64,000 bases of DNA from Elusimicrobia bacterium RIFOXYA2_FULL_47_53 (GTDB taxonomy: Bacteria; Elusimicrobiota; Endomicrobiia; Endomicrobiales; XYA2-FULL-47-53): the NCBI GenBank assembly GCA_001800315.1, contig MGVE01000020.1, positions 62,001-126,000 on the forward strand, in the 5' to 3' direction. The notes below the pieces were generated by a model. It did not search any database. It was given only the letters and a program-made list of their open reading frames with translations, and was not told the DNA's origin. A program made the position numbers and the translations under genes. Below are positions 1-12,000 of this stretch, in pieces (position 1 is the stretch's first letter; each line of letters begins with the position of its first letter).

Positions 1-1
1 T

Positions 2-3000
2 GTAAGCCAGTATCCGAACCTGAAGAAATTTATTGATATGGCGCGCTTCGGCCGGGAAATAAATTATAAAAAACTTCCCACTCAGATGCAGGAATATGTG
101 GAAGAGCTGAAAAAAGTCGTGCCCTTCGGCGTTTACCGCCAGCTGACAAAAAAACTTGAGGAGGGAAACCGCGAGGAAGAGTACTATTTCGCCATGAGCG
201 AGATCGCGGCGCAGTACGCGCCTTTATTAAACACAAGATACCCGGAAGTAAATAAATTCCTGGCTTACATAAGATTAAACTACAGCATAAATCCCATATA
301 CCTGGTAAACGAGGAGAAGGGTTTCGGGGAGAGAATACTTGATAAAACCGCCAAACGCCTCGTGGACAAAGAGCTAATATTTTTAAGCCGCATGAGCGAG
401 GCTTTCGCGGGCATGGCCGATCTTAAAGTTACGCCGGAGGAATACGGCTATTTTAAGGAAAATGTCGGCAGGTACCGCGCCCTGCTTCAAAAATACATAA
501 GCAGGGATGAGCTTTCTGATGCCATGGCGGTTATGGGCGATGAGGATTTATATAAATATTTTGAAGTCAATATAGGCAGAAATGACATATTCAGCTCGGT
601 CATTATTGACAAGGAGCAGGGATCCGGCGGCGCCGCGGCAACCCTCGGTTATGAGGCCGTGCTCTCCAACATAAACAAGTTTTCAAAGATTGATGTGGTT
701 GTCACGGGAGGCTTTCACAGCGAGGTCGTCAAGGCCCTGGATAAAGCCGGCATTTCTTATGTCGCGGTAACGCCAAACGCCACAAAGATGTTTGATGAAG
801 GCGTGTACGAAAGGCTGATGGTAGGCAGGCTTGAGGCAAAAGATATTATGCGCGCTTCTTTAGCCCCGGCGCTCATTTCCGCGGGAGCTACGCCACAGCA
901 GGCAAACGCTCTTGTTACAATGCTGGCCGGGCTTACATTTTCAGAAAATTCCTCAAAAAACCGGGCTGAGATAGACAGAGGAATAAATGAGCTTGTTGAG
1001 TGGTTTGAAAGCGCGAACCTGCAGGCAAAAACCACCCTTGAAATAGACCGAAGCAAAAACGCGGTTACCATCGGCATAGGGTTGGATAAATGGCTTGTTT
1101 CAGCTGACCCGGGCAACGGCAAAAAAATTAAGATGGTCAGGAAAACCCCGGAATTCAAAAATAAAATTGGGGAATTGCTGTATAAAGTTGATGTTTCCCG
1201 CAACGGGAGAACCATTGGATTTGATGCATCGGCGCAGTCAACGGCAGAAGATGATGTGCCGCTTGACCCAAGGAAGAAAGTATTCGCGAAGACAAGCGCG
1301 GTTGAGGATAAATTCTACAATGAGTTCAGCAAAATGAGCGAGTTGGAAATACAGGATTACCTGAGAAATAAGATGGACTCATCATCAGGCGACCCTCTTG
1401 CCGCTGTTACGACTCAAATTGAAAAAGTTATGGACACGGATACAAATAATAAGTTTGCTTTATTGGAGGCCTTCTTTCGCGTTCTTGAGGCCAATGACGG
1501 TTACCTGATAGGACATTACCTGGGTAATATTAAAGCAAATATTGAACAGATGACCGACGGACCGATTGTGACCCGCCTTTACAGCCTGCAAGACCAGGAA
1601 AAAATAATGGAAGACCTGTTCAAGCAGAGGGCTTTTGCCCGCAGGATTTTTGAGATATGGGAAACCAGCCTTGCTTCGCAAGGCAGAGTTAAGACTGACA
1701 GCTCCCAAAGCGGTTTCGCGGATCCCCTTTTGCTTATGGGGCTTGCCGGCGCCGCCCTGCTGTTTGGCGCGCTTGGTTTCGTGGGCCTGGGAATAATTTC
1801 TTCGGCTTTACTGCATGACATTTATTATTTTTACATGCAAAACGGATCCTTAAACGGTTACGGTTTTGCCGGACTGCCGCGGCGGGTAGCGAAGCGTTTT
1901 ACCGTACTGCTGGCCCTTGCCAGGGGAAAGCCGGAAATAATATCCGGTGAAAAAGTTCCCGGTATAAACGCGGCCCTCCTGAGCTTAAAATTGTCACCCG
2001 AAAAATTTAATGAAATGGTGCGCGGAAAGCTGGTTGCAGGTATAACCGCTCTGGGGCAGATGAAAGACAGATCACACGGTATTTATGTCAGAATGCCGGT
2101 TGAAACTGCCATGGGTGTTTTATCAGACGAAGACGGCTTTGCGGCGATAAGGGAAAAATTTAGTAATTTGAAGAATCCGTATATAGGGGTTGCGGAATGC
2201 GGCGGTGTCAGTGAAATGAATTATGGTTATCATAACGCAATTCCTGATTTGCTGATACCTTTACAGGTTGCGATAGTCAACGAGTTTCTTAAACCGCTTG
2301 GAGGCATGGCGGTTCGCTCTTCCGGGACAAGGATTTATTTTGTGTGCCCCGGTAATATAAGGCCCGAGAAAATGGAAGCCGTAAGAAATGGGTTGCGGGA
2401 AATACTAGCGCGCTCAATAGATGATTTGCTCGCGTATGACGAGGTAACATTTGATGAAGCTGTGGTTGACCCAAAAAATTCAGAACAGGTCAAAGCGGCT
2501 GTGGCCGGGGTTTCATCCGTGCTGGCCGGACAGGATAAAATCGCGGGAGTCTTTCAGTCCCGGGACGGAGTTTTCCTGTTGTATGAGCAAAAATACCGCG
2601 GAGATGTTTTAAACGCCCTGAATCTCAATAAAAATGGCGGCGCGGCGCTCAGGCTGGTGAATAAATCCGGCGGCAGCAGTAACACAGGAAGCATTAGAAA
2701 TATGGTTACGGATTTTACGGTTGTGAAGGCACAGGGCACGGATAGTCTGGAAACCGCGATAGTAAAGGCGGAAATAATCCAACAGTCCCTGCCATCCGGA
2801 ATTGTGTTGCCGGAAGGCAGCAGAAATGAGTTCACCGTTGATAGGGATGCCGTGTCAAATCTGGACAGGATTGAAACCGAGGCTGTTTCCCGCAGGATCG
2901 CGGCAAATGAAGGGAATGATTATATCAAGCGCCTGGTGAATAACGACGGCAGCGGATGGTTTGAAAACGGGCTGGTCAGCGGTTCAAGGTTGAATGATGT

Positions 3001-6000
3001 GCTCGCAAGCTTCCTGAAATATGAAAACCCTCCGCAATTTTTTAAAGCCCAGATGAAGTTCAGAATAACCGATAATTCCATAGTGGGAACCAAACAGAGC
3101 AGGGCAGGCTGGGATGATGTTAAGTGTACCGATTACGGTTACGACAAGGAAACCGATACATTCAATTACAGGATTTTCCGCAGGCTTTACGGCGCATTTG
3201 TCAGTCAGAAAATAATCCGGGCGCTGACGAGCGCAATAGACAGTGAAGTGCTGAAGATAAAACGAAATGAGGTGCCTCTTGTCAGCGGAACCGAATACTT
3301 TTCATTTATTCCCACGCAGGAAGGTTTTGGCGGTTTGACCGAAAAGCAGTTTTCCGTAATAGCGGATAAAAGCACAAACGCTATCAGAAATCTCTTGTCC
3401 GGCGAAATCGGTTTGTCCGGGATAGAGCCGGAAATATCCATGCATGTAATTAATGCCGGTGACGCGGGCCGTTTCCAGCTCGCGGATGTTGCTAACAGAC
3501 TGTCGGAGGCAGGCGAAAGCGATGATCTTTTTGACGAGGTTAAGAGTCCCTCCGGAAATATCATAAGACTGTTTAATGTTAGCAAGGCCGGCGCTCTCAT
3601 GAGAAATACCGAGAGGATAAGATTAGTTAAGCGTTATCTTGGCCGCGTGGCTCAGCTGCACCGCCATATGTATCTTGTCAGAAATAAATTAAGAAGTTCT
3701 CGTGAAAGTACGGAGCGTTTACAGCTTAACAATGAGCTTAAGGATTTAGAGCTTGAGGAAAAAGATCTCAAGCTTGAATTAACCGGCAAGATTAACTCAA
3801 GGCTTGAAGAAGAAAAGGCGAGCCTCAAATCCGAGGGCATAAAAGACGCCATGACCGGAAACCTTGTGGAAGGCAAGATAACATACAGCAAGGCGCATTT
3901 TGAAAACATAGTCCTAAGGGACGCTATCGGGAACGCGAAACGAAACAATAAAAATATTTTCTTTTCAATGTTTGACGGCGATAATTTCAAGTCCATCAAC
4001 GATAAATACGGGCACGAAGCCGGCGACATTGTGATCAAGGCTTTCGCGATAGTGGCCAGAAAAGTCTTAAGGTCAACAGATCAGCTCGCCAGGTTTGGGG
4101 GCGATGAGTTTGCCGCTATTGTTGAGTCCGGCGATCATGATTTTGATTCCTCGGACGCCGAAAACCGCCTGACGGCAGCAGAGAGGCTCAGAAAGGCATT
4201 TTCTGATTCGGATTCTGTCATGCTTTATGCTGAAATAGAGAAAATGGACAGGGCTTTGGCGGACAAAATGAGGGCTGATAAGCGCACTTTTTCCATCAGT
4301 GTTGGCGTAGTGCGCTATGATCCTCAGGATAAATCTTTGGCGAATATGGGAGTCAAAGAAATCGCAAGTATTTTAAAGAAGCGCGCTGATGTGGCGTTAT
4401 ATTACGCCAAGGAAGGAAAATATGTTAAAGACGGTGAAATGCACCCCTCGGCAAATGGCGGCAGGAATAACAGTTTGGTTTGGGATCCTGTCATGGGTGA
4501 CAAAACACCGGAGGAGAAACGCAGGGAAGAAAGGGGCTTGCTGATAAACGAGATCTCAAAAATATTGCCAGAAGGCCTTGTTGCGGATGTTGTCAGCGGT
4601 GTCCCCGAGGAGGTTACGCGCATTCAGCAGAAAATGTCGCGGTATAATTTCGGAGTATTCTATTCGGGCGGAAAGATATGGATTTCCAGTGAAGCGGATG
4701 AAAAGATTGTATTGGGAAGCGCTCAACTCGCGAAAAATACCGATAAGTCCCTGGGGTTTCTTAAAGACAAAAATGACCTCAATGAACTTTTGCGTGACAA
4801 TATAGAATTGTATTATATAACAAATACGGATATATTGCTGATTTCGGAAAAAGAACCGGACGAGAAGTCCGTTTTTGATTCAATATCCGGTGATGAAGGT
4901 TTAATAGGAATAGGTTTGCTGGCGGAAATGTCGCTGGTTGTCATTGGGATCGGTTTATTCCTGGCGGGCAACCCGATAACCGCGGGGTTTGTTGGATTTG
5001 CGGCGGCCGGTTTGTTCGTTCTTGAATTTGTCGTAAGCCGTGGAAAAAAATCCGCTCCGGCCCGTTCTTCCGCGCTAAGCCCCGAGGCGTTAAGGCAGAG
5101 AGCCGTTGAAAGAGCCGTGCTGGCCAGCGGCGAAAAGCTTCCCCGTGCAAGAATTTTAGGCCTGGTAGGCGACCTGGCCAGCCGCACTCCGTCAAAGAAA
5201 CAAGCAGGCGTATTGGGCAACGAGAAAGGAAATACAGTTTTGTACTTAACCGGCCTCACGCTTACCGGCGTCGCGATAGCGATCATTGCGGCGGGTAATT
5301 ATTTTACCGGAGGGGCATTGGCCGCTGTAACTTTGGGAGCATTTGCCATTTTTAAAGGCAGAAACTTCCTTGTCGCCCGTTCGGAAAACTCCGCCAACGC
5401 AAAATTACTTGACCAGGGTATTAATGAACTGGCCGCGGAAATAAAAAACAGTAATCCCGCTGTCAGCCTCGCCGCGAAGAAGGCCGTCGCTGGAATATTC
5501 GCGGCAAGAGCTTTAAAGGAAAATATTGATATTCAACAGCTGGCCGATATGCTGGGAGACGAGGCAGAGCTCGGCCCTGTATACGCCGCGATGGTGAACA
5601 GCGGGCAGATGAAAATTGAGGACCTCAAGGCTTTGCCTAAAAACGAGAAATGGCAGGTTCGCCGCGCGGCTGTTGCCGCGCTGGGTATTTACTACTCGGA
5701 TAAAGACCCGAGAAAAGTGAAGTTTGCCGTTGGCGAAATAAGCGACATGCTCATTGACAAGAATAAGGAAGTGCGCGACTCGGCCGGCGAGTCTTTCGCG
5801 GCGCTGTTGGCAACATTGGTCAGGAACGGCAGAATGGAAACATCGGCCCTGATCGCTACTTCCAGAGAAATAAGCGGATTGAGCATAATAGTGTCCGCTT
5901 CAATGGCGTCGGACGATACGAGCGGTTTTAAAAACGCGATAGCTGACATGAAAAACTACAAAGAAGCTGTCAGGAAGAACAGCGGTTTGGATAGTTTGTT

Positions 6001-9000
6001 GCTCGGCAGCGGTTTTGAGTCAATGAATGACGATCTGGCCGCGGTAGCGTTCAGGGCTTATGGAATGCATCGCGCTTTAAGCCTGGCCTTAGCTCAGTTA
6101 TATGCCGAGCAGGAAGCCGGCGGCGCCGATATAAATGTGGGCGTAGCCGAGAAAATAGTAAGAGACAACGGGTTTAATGCAGCCAATCCGGTAGGTTTGG
6201 ATGCTTTATACGCCGCCATGGTTGCAAGAGGCCGCATGACGATAGACGACCTTATGGCTATGAGAAACAGCGGGAAGCAATTACTTATTCGCGATGCCGG
6301 CAAGGCGCTTATAACCGTATTCGCCGATAAGGCTTCAAGAGGCGAAATTTCTTTCAACAGAGAAACAGGCGAGATAGGTGTTCCCGAAACTCTGGATAAA
6401 GCCTCGCTCGGGCCGGTGTACGCGGCTATGGCGCTCAGAGGCGATATTTCAACGGAATATCTCAGAGAGCTCGCGCAGAATAGCAAAACCCGCGCGGTTG
6501 CGCTGGAAGCCTTGGGTGTTGTGTACATGGATCTGGCCTCCCGAGTTGAGAAACCTGGCATTATTGACAGAGCTATTTCTTCCCAAAGAACCCCGGGCAG
6601 TTTCCTAAGCGGTTTTTTCACCCGCCGTGGTATAACTCGCGGCTCGCCTGAAGTTGTAAGTTTAACAAATGGGCAGAAGGCAGAATTATGGCGAGCGAAG
6701 GTATGGGGTAATATAGAGGCGAACCTGTCGCAGGAGGATAGTGAGTTTCAGAGGACAGTAAGAGATAATCTGAAGCACGCGATAGACCAGATAGCCGAGA
6801 ACATGGCAAATGGCGAGGCTAATCCTGAGCTGGTCAACCTGAAGGTCAATGAGTATGACACAATAAAGCCGAGTGTGAAGGGAGACAGGCGAGTTGGAGC
6901 ATTTGCGCTGGCCGGGAACCCGCTGCACTGGGGGCAGCTAGTAACGGCATTGGAAGCGATGGCGCAGAAGAAACTGGACAAGGTGGTATTTATATTACAG
7001 GGTCCTGGTGATCCGGACAAGCCGGAGATGGATGTGACATTAAAAGAGCGGGCCGAGATGGGGCGCGAGCTTTTAAAGATATTTGAAGGGATATGCGAGG
7101 TATCAGAGGTATCGTACGCGACGCAGGGAAGGGGCGAGAAGACAGTATTTGACTTAAGCGAATGGAACCAGGGCGCGGTAGAAGGGAAAGGTAGTTTAAC
7201 ATTTGCGTATTTAGTTGGTAGCGACCACCAGCACTACTGGGCGCCGAAGGTGATAGAGGCGAATAAAAATAACCCTGAATTTTTCAATCAGAAGATAGAG
7301 GATTTGATAAAAGCGGATATAGCTGATAATCCGGATGCGCAGAAACGAGGTGATGGGAAGAGGTTTAACGAGCTTGATACGATAGGGAAGTTTGATTACA
7401 ACCTTACGCAGTACGCGCAAGACTTAAAAAAGCGTGGGCACGCGATGGAAGTGCATTTCAATGTGCGTCCCGGATTTGAGTCTGAGTATATGGATCAGGA
7501 GAAGACGAGGATAGAAGAGGTTGGCAGTAAATTCCAGTTTGCGTCGTTTGTGGGGCAGAGGTTTGAGGCGTCATCAACAGCGATAAGGAACTGGATAACG
7601 GGGAAGGCGAGCCCTGAGGCTGAGATAATACTACCGAAGACGATAAAGAGGATGATAGAATCGGAGGCATACAAGCAGTATCGGGCTGTATTGTTCATGC
7701 TGGCATACATAAAGGATAAAGGCAAGGCGAATCCTGAGCTGAAGAAGGTGCCGCTTGTTGAGATGGCGCATCGTAAGATGATGCTTGACAGTATTGGTAA
7801 AGAGATAACGCCAGAGAACCTGTTGGCGGCTGAAACAACAAGCAAGGTAATTAATAATCAAAAAGGTTATATTTCACTCAAATTTAGTGTTGGGATTTTA
7901 AGTGCAACTATTGGTGTTTTGATTGGATTGCTATTAGGTGTACAGTATGGAGCGATAACATTTTTAATATCATATTTGACAATTTTGAGCTTTAGAAAAG
8001 CTTTGGATATGTCGATAAAAGTTTTATTCAATAAAAAATATGACAAAAATCCAGCTGATAACTATAATGAAATTTCTGATGAGGAAAGAGCGCTGATTGT
8101 AGAATTAAACTGGCTAAAAGATAGAATTGCACGGGTAGAACCAATCATAAAAAGAGTTGAAATTGAGGAAGGTGATTTTGAGCCAATATGGTGGACCCAC
8201 CTTGAAATTAAAAAAGTAGTTGAAGAAAGTAATCCCGAGTATTGGAGTTTAAGAAACGAAATAACCAGGGTAGAACAACTTTTAAATTCAGAAAGAGAAA
8301 AAAGAAAACAAAATATAAAGGCCGGAGCTACTTCAACCCTCAAGAGCATTTTCCTCGCGGCGGCGCTTAGCGCGACAATGCTTGTTGTTGGTTTTACTAA
8401 TGCTCAGGCCGGACAGAATATGGCTAGCGGAATGCCCATGCCCGTCACGGCTTCGTCGGTGCAGTTAGAAACCAGAAGCGCGGTTTCCGCCATAGCGGAC
8501 GCTTACAGGCAGTCTGAAGAATTGCCCGCGCCTATAATTGGCATGCAAACCTCAAAAATAAGGGAGGAATTATCCAGCCTGCTTGAGAACTGCAGAAATG
8601 ATGTAATAAAGACTAAAATTAGCTCAGATGGCAAATTTTCTGAGAGACGGGTGACCGGCCGGATTAAAAATGTGAACGCAGTAGTAGAGAAGCTGTATGA
8701 GGAAATGCGAGTATCCGGCCACTTGGATACATATATGTTGCAGATGGATCCGGAAATAGCAAAGGCCCTAGTTTTGTATTCCATTGCCGATCCGGTTGAT
8801 TATCAAGCGTGGAAGAATCAAAATATTACAATTGAAATGAAGGCCAATCTGGGAGGTATGGCCAGTACCGGCGGAGACGAGTTTGGCGGTTTCTATGGCA
8901 ATCCTTCGGTATTTATTCGGAAGGACAATAATATCAACCCCTTTATGCTGTTTACGATGATGTTGCACGAGTTCTCACATGTTGAGGAATCTGCGGCTAA

Positions 9001-12000
9001 CTTTATTGAATTCAACTGGAAATACAATCTTTATCAGGCTGCTCTGGACTTCGTCAGTGATGTGCGCCCCGAAGAAAAGAGGGCATTTACAAGAATGTAT
9101 GATAAATTAAAAACACAATTTGGTATAGAAGTTACAAATGCGGATGATGCTCAAATGAACGCGCAGAGGTCAATGCTGTATAACAAATGGCCATTTGTAT
9201 TAATAGGTATATTTAATAGTATTTCCTTTCAGCTGCTGCCGATGTTTTTACTGTTCAAAGCGGCGTCATTCATTTTCCGGGGCGGCAAAAAAAATTCAGG
9301 GAAAAACATAAACCAAGCCCGCAGGTTACAGGGAAGCCCGAGAGCCAGAGTAACTACACCTGAGCCGGAGTATGAGGCCGCTGTAAAACAGGTTGAGCGG
9401 GAAATAAGTGAAAATGGGTCGGTCACAAAACTTCCTGCTACAAAATCCTCAAAGCAGACTCTTAGAAAGATGATGTTAAGCATTGTCTTCTCGGCGGCTT
9501 TGTCGGTAACTGTTTTTATGGCAGGGTTCGCGAGTGCCCAGACGAGGTTATGGAATAATATTCCGGTTGGAGATTTTGCCGGAGTTGACGCGAGTTTAGA
9601 CAAAGAAATCGCTTACTACCTTGATACCATCGCGGCTCAATACGAGGAGAACGACCTGAATCAGGTGCAGAGAATCAAAACTGGGAATATTCTTCCGGGA
9701 GATTTTGAAGCGCTAAATAAAAAACTGAATGAAGAAACCGCTAACTACCTTAAAGTAAAAGCGGCCGAATACGAACGGAACATTGTGGAACCAAAGGTAG
9801 TTGAAAGCGAAACCTGGGATAGTGCGACTATTATTGGTAATAGTATAGCGGCAATAATATTTGCCATACTAACCCATCGCTTTTTTTTGAGACTTTATTG
9901 GGCATCCGTGAGGACATACTATTCCATTTATTATTGGAATTATGATAGAAAAATTATTAACGGACTGGAAAAGCCGAAACTTGGTAAAAAATACACCTTT
10001 GAAGCTTGGGGGTATACTCCGGGGCTGCTGCTTCTGTTTAGTCAAATGATTGAGCGAGCTCCGGACCTCGCAGTTCCAACGGGGAGGTTTAGAGTTTGGC
10101 AGGAAACAATAGTTACTTTTGAAGAATTCGCAAAAAATAACGGAGGATTAGTTTTATTGCGCGGACATGGCGGTTGGCGGGATTTTAGCGGCGAATACAC
10201 CCTGATATTCGGCAACAGGACACATTTAAAATTTACTGTTGAGAATGAACATAATGTAAGGGTAAAATGTACGGTTTATCTGCATAAAGACCTGCATAAT
10301 AAAACTCTGAATGATTTTGGAACTGATCTTCGCAGGAAATTTAATTTGGCGAATAGCGGTTATAGTAGGAAATGGTGGCGCGGGAGATATTTTGACCCAT
10401 TAATAATTGTGGCCCTTTCGTCTATTCTATCTGTCCCGGGCTTAGCTTACGCTTCAGCTAATGCAAGTGATACTAAAGTTTTTACTATCGCGGGATTATT
10501 GGCTGTTAGTGTTGGCGCGGTCGCTGAACTGGCTTCAAGAATAAAATCAAAAAAGCTTGAAACAGTGGTAGATAACAGTAAGCCCGAACCACAACCAACC
10601 GACCCCTTGGACGCCGCGCAGAAAATGGTGCAAAACGCGGTAAGCCCCAAGGACGCCGCCGGTTTAATAACCAACAGCATAGCCGGCGACAAGAGCTGGG
10701 TCGCAAAAAATATTCCACAGATTGCAGGAAAGAATAATATTCTTGTTTATATGCCGGAGAATATGTCTAATGCCCAGACTCTTGCCGCAGAGCGTTCTAA
10801 ATTGGGAATTCAAACGATCTCTATTGGTCTTTTAACCGGACAAGTCAAAAATGATGTGCCGCTTGACTTCCTTGGGCTGTTCCCGATAAGGATTAAAGAT
10901 GGATATATGTCAGTCCAGGTTTATTTTTTCAAATCGCAGTCAGGCCTTGAGTTGTATGTTGCTCCGGCTGATAAAGCGTATGCGCATTCAGGAGTAGCTG
11001 TCGGCAATATGGCAATGGCGATAGTTAATGAGCTTAACGACAATAAAGCCGCGACTATTCAATCAAAAGCAATGCTTTCGTCCGCGCTCGTGGCAATCGT
11101 CAATGAACTGAAAGACGGTTACCTGAAGGACCGCTTTAAAGGCCTCGGTTTTGGCGGCGAAGCCTGGCAGATAGAGCTTGACAGTGATAAGGAAATGCTT
11201 GCCACTCTTGATTCTCTTATCGTTGATTCAAGCATGAGACGCCGGGTGCTGTTGTCATTCTGGGCTGATCAGAATGCGGAAACCCCGGATTATTTCAAAG
11301 AAAAGGCGAACAGCTATTCAGCTTTAAACGAGGCGGCGCTCAAGGAAAGGAAAGAAAAGAAAGATTCCAAAGACGCAAGCTTTACAAACATTGGCTTTAA
11401 TACCGCTATTGAGTCGTTGAGGGGAGAAACTGAAATGCTGCTCGGCAACACAGCCAATATTGAGCCGTTGGCTAAAAACCTGCAGGACTCCGGTGTAAGC
11501 AGGATAGTGCTTATGGCCGGTTTAAATCTGTCGGGGATAACGGATCTGGTTCCGGAAATAAAGCTCTTAGTTAAGGATTATAAGCTTGATCCGGCCGCGG
11601 CCGACAGGCTTATTAACGGGCTAAAGGACATGAATATTTCCGACAATGTAATAAACGCGGAGACGGCGGGCGGTTTCAGGAACGCAGCCGGAGGAGTAGC
11701 GAGAGAAGCCTTAAAATTGAAATTCAACGGCAGCGATTCCGCGCTAAAGGACAGCTTGAACGCGAATGGCCGCGGCTATTATGAGCTGCTTATGAATATC
11801 GCCATGGAGAACTGGCTGGCGCTTAACCCGGGCAAGGGCAGCGAAAACAGAGAAGCCGTTTTGAGTAAATATTCAAAGGAAATAATGTTTGAGGCGTATC
11901 TCGCGGGATTGTTTATCGGCCAGTTAAAGATAGCAGCGAAAAATTCCAGAGAAAAATACGGCATAGATGTTATGCTGGATCTGGGAAAAGTTGACGCGGC

